This document shows positions 7,276 to 13,495 of a stretch of 13,495 bases of DNA, in pieces (within the stretch, counting starts at the first letter, position 1; the number at the start of each line of letters is the position of its first letter). A program made the position numbers and the translations under genes. The DNA is from Pseudomonadota bacterium (GTDB taxonomy: Bacteria > Pseudomonadota > Alphaproteobacteria > Rhizobiales > Devosiaceae): assembly GCA_023415605.1 (NCBI GenBank), contig JAEZKB010000287.1:1-13495 (forward strand). The letters are read 5' to 3'. The notes under the pieces are model-generated. The model searched no databases. It saw nothing but the letters and a program-made list of their open reading frames with translations, and had not been told where the DNA came from.

Positions 7276-8523
7276 CTAGACTTCGGCGCGGCGCGGTTCG
7301 GCAGTCAGCACCGGCCGATCGACGCGAAGATCCGGCCGCACGGGGCCCGGACCCGCTATATGCGGGCCCTGCGCCAGGGCGATTCCGTCCTCGAACAGAG
7401 CGAGCAATTGCTGTTCGTCGACGACGCCGGTGGCGCATAGGTCGATATGGAAGCGCCGGGCGTAAGGCGCAACGTCCGAAGTGTGGAAATCGGTGTAGAT
7501 AGAAGGTTGCCGCAGGAAACGGGTTGCATCGAAGCGGACCGACTTGAAACCCAGGCCTTCGAGTTCGCCGAAATCGAAGCGCAGGTTGGCGGCATGAGTC
7601 AGCGTGTAGCCGATGCCGATCCGCGAGAGCTGCTGCAGGATCATCTTCTCCTGCGCACCCAGGAGTTTGAAGCTGGCCTGCGGCACCGCAAAGCAGAGCG
7701 ACTCGGCAATGGCGCGGTTGGCGTCGAGCAGCGCGACGAATTGCTCCGCGAGCCGCTTGTCCTGCAACGTCGCCTGCGTCAACGGCACGAAGAGGCGGAT
7801 CGGCTGGCCCGACGTCTTGGCGCGCCGGGCAATGACCACGGACTCGTCAAGAGCCAGTTCCTCGACCTGGCGGATCAGCCCCTCGCCGCCGCTACGCGGC
7901 ATGAAATCGGGGGCATCGGCGAGTTCGCCGTCGGCCATCATCAGCCGCGGGACAAGGTCGTAGCCGTATGGCCGGCGCTGCGGCAGCGTCACCACCGGCT
8001 CTATGTGGAAAACCAGTCGGCTCTCGTCGAGCGCCTGTTTCAGCAATTCTGCTGGGATCACCGGCTCGGGAAACGCATCCTCGTCAGGCTCGTCCACGAA
8101 CATTTCGCCTTCGGCCGGCCCTGACTTGCTGGCCTCGAGTCCCTCTTCCTTGCGCCTGGCCTCTTCCAGCTCATTGACCGTCTCGGCCACCTGCCGGACC
8201 ACGGTACCGAGCACGGAAATGTCCGCTTCGATGCTTTCGAGACGGCTGCCGGCATTGGATTCGGTCAGGGCATTGACGCGTTGGCTCAACACTGCACCGG
8301 CTTGGGCGTCAGTGGAGAGCAGCCGCGCCAGGTCCTCGATCGCCCGTTCGAGGCGGTTTTCGGCACGGATGCGCAGTGCGCGCTCCTGCAGCAGCACGGC
8401 GAGGCTGCCGAAGGCGACGGCGGTCACCACCGCTTCGATCGGCGAAAAGGTCAGGCCAAAGTACGCCGCACCGCCGACCCCGAGCGCCGCAAGTGCGATA
8501 AAGATGTAGACCAGACCCTGCAC
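7276..8523 (-). CDS. Membrane-anchored degenerate EAL-domain protein, TipF-like architecture
   Basis: A 415-residue protein with two N-terminal membrane segments (about 4-24 and 29-46), a charged, probably coiled-coil region (48-130), an acidic linker (136-153), an EAL-type domain (about 158-395) and a short tail. Fold landmarks are visible: FHIEPVVTLPQRRPYGYD, LALDESVV, VDEQQLLALFEDGIALAQG and a closing GPGP. The catalytic set is mostly lost: the EAL triplet reads D189-L190-V191, the metal-binding Asn position is P247 in FVPLT, the TE pair is P281-Q282, the DDFG segment is TLTHAA, and AEGVE is ATGVV; only the Gln of QG (Q385) stays. It is therefore unlikely to hydrolyse c-di-GMP but might bind it. 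Caulobacter TipF, a flagellar c-di-GMP receptor, has the same domain order; orthology is not shown. The start is GTG at 8523 with AAGGAGG 13 bases upstream, a long spacing. Confidence 0.82.
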   Translation of the reverse strand: MQGLVYIFIALAALGVGGAAYFGLTFSPIEAVVTAVAFGSLAVLLQERALRIRAENRLERAIEDLARLLSTDAQAGAVLSQRVNALTESNAGSRLESIEADISVLGTVVRQVAETVNELEEARRKEEGLEASKSGPAEGEMFVDEPDEDAFPEPVIPAELLKQALDESRLVFHIEPVVTLPQRRPYGYDLVPRLMMADGELADAPDFMPRSGGEGLIRQVEELALDESVVIARRAKTSGQPIRLFVPLTQATLQDKRLAEQFVALLDANRAIAESLCFAVPQASFKLLGAQEKMILQQLSRIGIGYTLTHAANLRFDFGELEGLGFKSVRFDATRFLRQPSIYTDFHTSDVAPYARRFHIDLCATGVVDEQQLLALFEDGIALAQGPHIAGPGPVRPDLRVDRPVLTAEPRRAEV

Positions 8524-8536
8524 GAGCGGCTTTGCG

Positions 8537-8543
8537 CCTCCTT
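8537..8543 (-). promoter_or_regulatory. Strong Shine-Dalgarno of the EAL gene with long spacing
   Basis: AAGGAGG on the minus strand, a near-perfect anti-16S match, lies 13 bases before the GTG at 8523. No other start codon in frame lies closer, so this site supports the GTG despite the long spacing. Confidence 0.55.
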
Positions 8544-8637
8544 AACCCACGGATTCGACGCTGATTGCTCTTAGCATTGGTGGCGATCCGCCGAAAGCAT
8601 CGGGCCGAAGAGGTCTGTTCAAAACGGATTATTTACC

Positions 8638-8651
8638 GTGTTCGTCAACAC
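8638..8651. repeat. Short perfect inverted repeat in the divergent intergenic region
   Basis: GTGTT-CGTC-AACAC is a perfect 5-bp inverted repeat with a 4-base spacer, placed 45 bases before the ATG of the response regulator gene and 114 bases before the EAL start. It could be an operator for a dimeric regulator controlling one or both divergent genes. The arms are short enough to occur by chance. I see no convincing sigma-54 (GG-N10-GC) or sigma-70 promoter in the 173-bp region. Confidence 0.3.
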
Positions 8652-8696
8652 TCGGGAAAACATGCCGCCAAGAGCGCACTAAACAAAGGACGCCTC

Positions 8697-10130
<1,434 letters not shown>

Positions 10131-10160
10131 CGGAACCAGCCGCCGATATCTGCATTCTTG

Positions 10161-10184
10161 TTCCCGACCAAACCGGGAGTTTTC
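10161..10184 (+). terminator. Hairpin plus T run overlapping the ribosome site of the next small gene
   Basis: TTCCCG (10161-10166) and CGGGAG (10174-10179) pair around a 7-base loop and are followed by TTTTC. As a terminator for the response regulator gene it is short. The 3' arm contains GGGAG, the likely Shine-Dalgarno of the small gene at 10188, so in RNA the hairpin could also hide that site. Confidence 0.35.
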
Positions 10185-10187
10185 TGC

Positions 10188-10382
10188 ATGTTGCGTGATG
10201 CCGTTCTCGAAGGCGCCTCTGCCGCTGAAGTCGTTGCCCTGGCCCGCCTCGCCGCTGATGACGCCAATGCACCGCCGCCCCACCTCTGCCCGAAACTCCG
10301 CGCCAAGGGCTGGATGATCACCACCGAAAACGGTCACCACCTGCTGACGATCGCCGGGCGGACGCTGGTGGAACGGGCGTAG
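10188..10382 (+). CDS. Small protein of unknown function, winged-helix-like
   Basis: A 64-residue protein, MLRDAVLEGA to TLVERA. GGGAG lies 8 bases before the ATG at 10188, which decides this start over a TTG at 10158. The sequence has two helices (SAAEVVALARLAADDAN; PPPHLCPKLRAKG) followed by GWMITTENGHHLLTIAGRTLVERA, a beta-hairpin with the LT-x-x-GR pattern common at the end of winged-helix DNA-binding domains. That similarity is by eye only. There is no signal peptide or membrane segment. It follows the response regulator gene by 57 bases on the same strand, so co-transcription is possible unless the hairpin at 10161-10184 terminates. Its stop codon interlocks with the stop of the opposite gene in TAGGCCTA (10380-10387). 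Not recognised as a named family. Confidence 0.6.
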   Translation: MLRDAVLEGASAAEVVALARLAADDANAPPPHLCPKLRAKGWMITTENGHHLLTIAGRTLVERA

Positions 10383-10387
10383 GCCTA
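10380..10387. other. Palindrome holding both convergent stop codons
   Basis: TAGGCCTA is a perfect 8-bp palindrome; its left TAG ends the plus-strand 64-residue gene and its complement TAG ends the minus-strand 59-residue gene. The genes are two bases apart, so no bidirectional terminator fits between them and their transcripts must overlap or end inside the neighbour. Confidence 0.6.
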
Positions 10388-10564
10388 GCCCTTCGCCAGC
10401 TTGTCTGCCACCTTGCGCGCCGTGGCGTAGGCCTTGGCCTCCTCGCCCAGCGCGCTGCCCTTTTTCACCGCTTTGCCGTCGACATGGATTTCCCAGGTCC
10501 ACTGGGTGTTCGGGCCGGCGCCGCCGGTGCGCTTGAGTTTGATGTCGTGCTTGGTCTCGGACAT
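10385..10564 (-). CDS. Small conserved-looking protein of unknown function, coupled to the glycosyltransferase gene
   Basis: A 59-residue basic, soluble protein, MSETKHDIKL to DKLAKG. It shows a short beta-rich half with HDIKLKRTGG and QWTWEIHVDGKAVKKGSAL, then a helix, GEEAKAYATARKVADKLAKG. The first half resembles small proteins that form a two- or three-stranded sheet before an amphipathic helix; no family is recognised. GAGGGG lies 7 bases before the ATG and overlaps the TGA stop of the glycosyltransferase-GtrA gene, so translation of the two is probably coupled. This argues that it is a real gene and not a random frame. A longer frame in this register, reaching to 10870, only adds sequence inside the neighbouring gene. 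Confidence 0.7.
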   Translation of the reverse strand: MSETKHDIKLKRTGGAGPNTQWTWEIHVDGKAVKKGSALGEEAKAYATARKVADKLAKG

Positions 10565-10575
10565 GAAAGTTCCCC

Positions 10576-11721
10576 TCAGCGCCAGGTGAAGACGCGCGTG
10601 ACAGAATAGTTGAAGACGACGCTCATAAGCACGCCTAGCAGGCCAGCCACATAGAACTGGCCGTCGAACTGGTAGATCCAGCTCGCCACCGAAACGTTCG
10701 CCAGGGCGCCGATCGAGCAGACGGCATAAAAGCTCAGCATGCCGGTGAGATAGCGCCAGCCGCGCAGGCGCTTGTTGGCATAGGTGAGCTCGTTGTTGAG
10801 CACGAAGTTGAAGGTCATTGCAACGACTGTCGCCAGCGTCTGCGACCAGACGAAGTCCCACTTCAGCCATTCATGTGCGAGCGCGAGCGTTCCCATGTGG
10901 ACGACCACGCCGAAACCGCCGACCAGGCCAAAAAGCAGGAAACTGGTCGGCAGCAGGCCGCGGCTCAGCTTGGAAACGATCAGCCCCAGGAACTGCACCA
11001 CGATGAGCGGGCTCATCTTGCTTTCGCCGGCATGGCGTGGGCGGAAGGTGTAGGGCACTTCGCCGATATGGAGCTGCTTGCCCTGCCCGGCGCGGAACCG
11101 GCCGGCCGAGACGATGATGTCGAGCAGGATCTTGAAGCCATCATCGCTGAGCGAGGGGGCGACCTCGTCGAAGGTGGCGCGGCGCATCAGGAAGAAGCCG
11201 CTCATCGGGTCGCTCAGCGACTTGCCGGTGAGAAGACCCGAGATCTGCGTGGCGAGGCGGCTGCCTGCCTCGCGCGTTTTCGAAAGGCCTTCGCCCGCGC
11301 TGCCGTCCCCGGCATAGCGGGTGCCGACTACGATGTGGTCGCCGGCCTTCGCCTTGGCCAGCATCTGCGGCAGGATGGCCTCATCGTGCTGCAGGTCGGC
11401 GTCGATCACGGCGAAATAGGGCGCAGCACTGGCGAGAATGCCCTCGATCACCGCCGAGCTCAGGCCGCGGCGGCCGATCCGGTGGATGGCGCGCACGTTA
11501 GGGTGGCGCTGCGCCATCTCGCGCACCACTTCGGACGTTCCGTCGGGCGAGTTGTCGTCCACGACGATGAACTCGAAGGGGATACCGGCCAGGGCGGCAT
11601 CGACCTTTTCATAAAGCAGGCCGACATTCTCGCGCTCATTATAACTGGGCACGATCACCGCCAATTCGGGCGGAGTCCAACGAGAGATAGCGGCGGGCTG
11701 CGTTTGCACGTCTTCGATCAA
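10576..11721 (-). CDS. Family 2 glycosyltransferase fused to a GtrA-like membrane domain
   Basis: A 381-residue two-domain protein. Residues about 20-245 are a GT2 domain like dolichyl/polyprenyl-phosphate mannose or glucose synthases: VIVPSYNERENV (22-33), VVDDNSPDGT (53-62), the metal-binding DAD in VIDADLQHDE (D107, D109), GTRYAGDGS (133-141) and DPMSGFFLMRR (171-181). Residues about 258-381 form a GtrA domain with four membrane segments, NFVLNNELTY (305-314) and NYSVTRVFTW near the end. It probably loads a sugar on a polyprenyl phosphate at the inner membrane, and the GtrA part may flip or anchor the carrier for later modification of lipid, polysaccharide or protein. Sugar and acceptor are unknown. 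The start appears to be TTG at 11721; a GTG at 11709 is an alternative, and neither has a strong ribosome site. The 59-residue gene follows, coupled. Confidence 0.92.
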   Translation of the reverse strand: MIEDVQTQPAAISRWTPPELAVIVPSYNERENVGLLYEKVDAALAGIPFEFIVVDDNSPDGTSEVVREMAQRHPNVRAIHRIGRRGLSSAVIEGILASAAPYFAVIDADLQHDEAILPQMLAKAKAGDHIVVGTRYAGDGSAGEGLSKTREAGSRLATQISGLLTGKSLSDPMSGFFLMRRATFDEVAPSLSDDGFKILLDIIVSAGRFRAGQGKQLHIGEVPYTFRPRHAGESKMSPLIVVQFLGLIVSKLSRGLLPTSFLLFGLVGGFGVVVHMGTLALAHEWLKWDFVWSQTLATVVAMTFNFVLNNELTYANKRLRGWRYLTGMLSFYAVCSIGALANVSVASWIYQFDGQFYVAGLLGVLMSVVFNYSVTRVFTWR

Positions 11722-11805
11722 GATGCGATCCGGGGTGAGATTGGGCGTTGGTTAGCCGCTCGGCACACGCAATGCAACTTCGGCCGGCGAGTTCCCGCCC
11801 TGCAC

Positions 11806-11825
11806 GATTTGGATGGAACCAAATC
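11806..11825. repeat. Inverted repeat abutting the -35 box of the groESL promoter
   Basis: GATTTGG-ATGGAA-CCAAATC is a perfect 7-bp inverted repeat with a 6-base spacer. Its right end shares one base with the CTTG of the heat-shock-type -35 box. It stands out as A/T-rich in GC-rich surroundings. No gene ends nearby on either strand, so a terminator role is unlikely; an activator or repressor site for groESL or the divergent glycosyltransferase gene is possible. Confidence 0.4.
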
Positions 11826-11853
11826 TTGACTCACGAAAGCGCGAGCCATATAT
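11825..11853 (+). promoter_or_regulatory. RpoH-type heat-shock promoter of groESL
   Basis: CTTG (11825-11828) and CCATATAT (11846-11853) are 17 bases apart, fitting the alphaproteobacterial RpoH pattern of CTTG, 17-18 bases, then a C(C/T)TAT-like -10 box. TTGACT and TATATC with 17 bases also allow weaker sigma-70 recognition. Transcription would begin near 11860, just ahead of the CIRCE element. Confidence 0.65.
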
Positions 11854-11863
11854 CCCCGACCAA

Positions 11864-11896
11864 CTGTTAGCACTCACGTTGTTCGAGTGCTAACAG
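11864..11896 (+). promoter_or_regulatory. CIRCE operator (HrcA binding site)
   Basis: The exact consensus arms TTAGCACTC (11867-11875) and GAGTGCTAA (11885-11893) flank a 9-base spacer. Pairing extends three more bases on each side (CTG and CAG), giving 12-bp arms. It lies in the predicted 5' leader, 31 bases before the groES ATG. HrcA bound here represses groESL in unstressed cells, and GroEL activity feeds back on HrcA. The hrcA gene is not in this window. Confidence 0.95.
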
Positions 11897-11927
11897 GGCA
11901 GAATTCAACAGAGAACATGGAGCTATC

Positions 11928-12215
11928 ATGGCGTTCCGTCCCCTGCACGACCGCGTGGTCGTCCGGCGTGTCGACAGCGAGGAGAAATCGGCTGGCGGCA
12001 TCATCATCCCCGACACCGCCAAGGAAAAGCCCTCCGAGGGCGTGATCGTTTCCGTTGGTCCCGGCGCCCGTGACGAAAGCGGCAAGATCGTTGCCCTCGA
12101 CGTCAAGGAAGGCGATCGCGTCCTGTTCGGCAAGTGGAGCGGCACCGAGGTGAAGCTCAATGGTCAGGACCTCCTGATCATGAAGGAAAGCGACATCATG
12201 GGCGTGATCAGCTGA
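11928..12215 (+). CDS. groES: Co-chaperonin GroES (Hsp10)
   Basis: A 95-residue GroES, full length. As a heptameric lid it closes the GroEL cavity and supports ATP-driven folding in the cytoplasm. Visible landmarks are FRPLHDRVVVRRV at the N-terminus, the GroEL-contacting mobile loop EEKSAGGIIIPDTAKEKP (18-35) with its hydrophobic III tripeptide, the roof region VGPGARDESGK, and the closing LLIMKESDIMGVIS. GGAG lies 5 bases before the ATG at 11928. It is first in the operon behind the RpoH-type promoter and CIRCE, and groEL follows after 52 bases without a terminator. Confidence 0.98.
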   Translation: MAFRPLHDRVVVRRVDSEEKSAGGIIIPDTAKEKPSEGVIVSVGPGARDESGKIVALDVKEGDRVLFGKWSGTEVKLNGQDLLIMKESDIMGVIS

Positions 12216-12267
12216 GGCATTCGTGCCGTCTGCTGAACTCCCATACAACCCGTAAGGAGCGCCTCTC

Positions 12268-13495
12268 ATGGCCGCTAAAGATGTAAAGTTCTCAACCGAT
12301 GCCCGCGACAAGATGGTGCGCGGCGTCAATATTCTCGCCAACGCCGTCAAGGTCACGCTCGGTCCGAAGGGCCGCAATGTGGTGATCGACAAGTCGTTCG
12401 GCGCACCGCGCATCACCAAGGACGGCGTCACCGTCGCCAAGGAAATCGAACTGGAAGACAAGTTCGAGAACATGGGCGCCCAGATGCTCCGTTCGGTCGC
12501 TTCCAAGACCAACGACATCGCCGGTGACGGTACCACCACCGCGACCGTGCTCGGCCAGGCCATCGTCAACGAAGGCATCAAGCTGGTCGCCGCCGGCATG
12601 AACCCGATGGATCTCAAGCGCGGCATCGATCTCGCCGTCGCCGAAGTCGTCGAGAACCTCGGCAAGGCCAAGAAGACCATTTCGTCCAACAGCGAAGTCG
12701 CCCAGGTCGGCACCATTTCGGCCAACGGCGAATCCGCCATCGGCGACATGATCGCCAATGCCATGCAAAAGGTCGGCAACGAGGGTGTGATCACCGTCGA
12801 GGAAGCCAAGACCGCCGAGACCGAACTCGACGTCGTCGAAGGCATGCAGTTCGACCGCGGCTATCTCAGCCCCTACTTCGTGACCAATGCCGAGAAGATG
12901 ACCGCCGTCCTCGAGGACCCGGTGATCCTGCTGCACGAGAAGAAGCTCTCGAACCTGCAGTCGATGCTCCCGGTTCTGGAAGCCGTCGTGCAGTCGCAGC
13001 GCCCGCTGCTGATCATTGCCGAAGACATCGAAGGCGAGGCCCTCGCGACCCTCGTGGTGAACCGTCTCCGTGGCGGCCTCAAGGTCGCTGCCGTCAAGGC
13101 CCCGGGCTTCGGCGACCGCCGCAAGGCCATGCTCGAAGACATCGCCATCCTGACCGGTGGTTCGGTGATCTCCGAAGATCTCGGCATCAAGCTCGAGAAC
13201 GTGACCCTCGACATGCTCGGCACTGCCAAGCGCGTTGAAATCTCCAAGGAAAACACCACCATCGTCGATGGCGCTGGCTCCAAGGACGACATTACCGGTC
13301 GCGTTGCCCAGATCAAGGCGCAGATCGAGGAGACCACTTCGGACTACGACAAGGAAAAGCTGCAGGAACGTCTGGCCAAGCTCGCCGGCGGTGTTGCGGT
13401 GATCAAGGTCGGCGGTTCGACCGAAGTCGAAGTCAAGGAGCGCAAGGACCGCGTCGACGACGCGCTCAACGCGACCCGCGCCGCCGTTGAAGAAG
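12268..13495 (+). CDS. groEL: Chaperonin GroEL (Hsp60), partial (3' end outside window)
   Basis: The first 409 residues of GroEL, which forms the double-heptamer folding chamber with GroES. It starts MAAKDVKFSTDARDKM, with AAGGAG 8 bases before the ATG. Equatorial ATP-binding motifs are TLGPKGRNVV (about 30-39) and AGDGTTTATVL (86-96) with the magnesium-binding aspartate. The apical domain includes EGMQFDRGYLSPYFVTN and KAPGFGDRRKAMLEDIAILTGG, and the second intermediate segment KDRVDDALNATRAAVEE ends at the window edge and carries the aspartate needed for ATP hydrolysis. The sequence is intact throughout with no frameshift. Hyphomicrobiales often carry more than one groEL; this CIRCE-controlled copy next to groES is likely the main heat-inducible one, but other copies cannot be judged here. 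Confidence 0.98.
   Translation, partial: MAAKDVKFSTDARDKMVRGVNILANAVKVTLGPKGRNVVIDKSFGAPRITKDGVTVAKEIELEDKFENMGAQMLRSVASKTNDIAGDGTTTATVLGQAIVNEGIKLVAAGMNPMDLKRGIDLAVAEVVENLGKAKKTISSNSEVAQVGTISANGESAIGDMIANAMQKVGNEGVITVEEAKTAETELDVVEGMQFDRGYLSPYFVTNAEKMTAVLEDPVILLHEKKLSNLQSMLPVLEAVVQSQRPLLIIAEDIEGEALATLVVNRLRGGLKVAAVKAPGFGDRRKAMLEDIAILTGGSVISEDLGIKLENVTLDMLGTAKRVEISKENTTIVDGAGSKDDITGRVAQIKAQIEETTSDYDKEKLQERLAKLAGGVAVIKVGGSTEVEVKERKDRVDDALNATRAAVEE

Noticed and set aside
8542..8547. TTAACC as a CtrA half-site before the EAL gene
   Set aside because: Only one half-site; no second TTAA at the right spacing, and it overlaps the Shine-Dalgarno sequence.
8582..8592. GGCG-ATC-CGCC inverted repeat
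   Set aside because: Four-base GC arms are expected by chance in DNA of this composition.
8565..8696. Longer start of the response regulator adding 44 residues
   Set aside because: No domain match, and the ATG at 8697 has a proper AAAGGA site just before the receiver domain.
11722..11800. TTGCAT-N17-TAACCA as a promoter for the glycosyltransferase gene
   Set aside because: The -10 element matches the consensus poorly; cannot be told from background.
11874..12845. 323-codon minus-strand frame opposite groES and groEL
   Set aside because: Shadow of highly conserved chaperonin genes; Ser/Thr/Leu-rich translation typical of antisense frames.

Overview
The window is an ordinary core segment of an alphaproteobacterial chromosome, most likely order Hyphomicrobiales and possibly Devosia or a close relative. 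That placement is inferred from the GC-rich codon use, the protein sequences, the alphaproteobacterial type of heat-shock promoter, the CIRCE-controlled groESL operon and the alphaproteobacteria-typical HAD-IIA, EAL and RluB genes. No rRNA or phylogenetic marker was searched. No tRNA, CRISPR array, insertion sequence or phage gene was seen, and no stretch over 300 bases lacks a gene.

Layout. Positions 1-903 (minus) hold the start of an RluB-type rRNA pseudouridine synthase, cut by the window edge. From 8523 back to about 990 (minus) runs a collinear series: a membrane-anchored degenerate EAL protein, a HAD-IIA hydrolase, ribF, ileS, lspA and a small lipoprotein. A weak terminator-like hairpin lies between the HAD gene and ribF, and a stronger one follows the lipoprotein gene. 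A sigma-54-type response regulator (8697-10130, plus) diverges from the EAL gene. A 64-codon plus-strand gene (10188-10382) then meets a 59-codon minus-strand gene (10385-10564) tail to tail. The 59-codon gene is downstream of, and probably translationally coupled to, a glycosyltransferase-GtrA fusion (10576-11721, minus). The right end is groES and the first 409 codons of groEL (plus), behind a heat-shock-type promoter and a perfect CIRCE operator.

How the genes work together. ileS and lspA overlap in the classical isoleucyl-tRNA synthetase/signal peptidase II pairing. ribF makes FMN and FAD. lspA would process lipoproteins, including the one encoded just downstream. groESL is the chaperonin operon, apparently under both HrcA and RpoH. 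The EAL protein resembles TipF-type c-di-GMP receptors in architecture, so it and the divergent sigma-54 regulator could be a signalling pair; this is inference.

No clearly novel multi-gene system was found. The points most worth checking are the in-frame TAA that cuts 37 coding-like codons off the lipoprotein gene, the loss of nearly all metal ligands in the EAL domain, and several small inverted repeats at regulatory positions.
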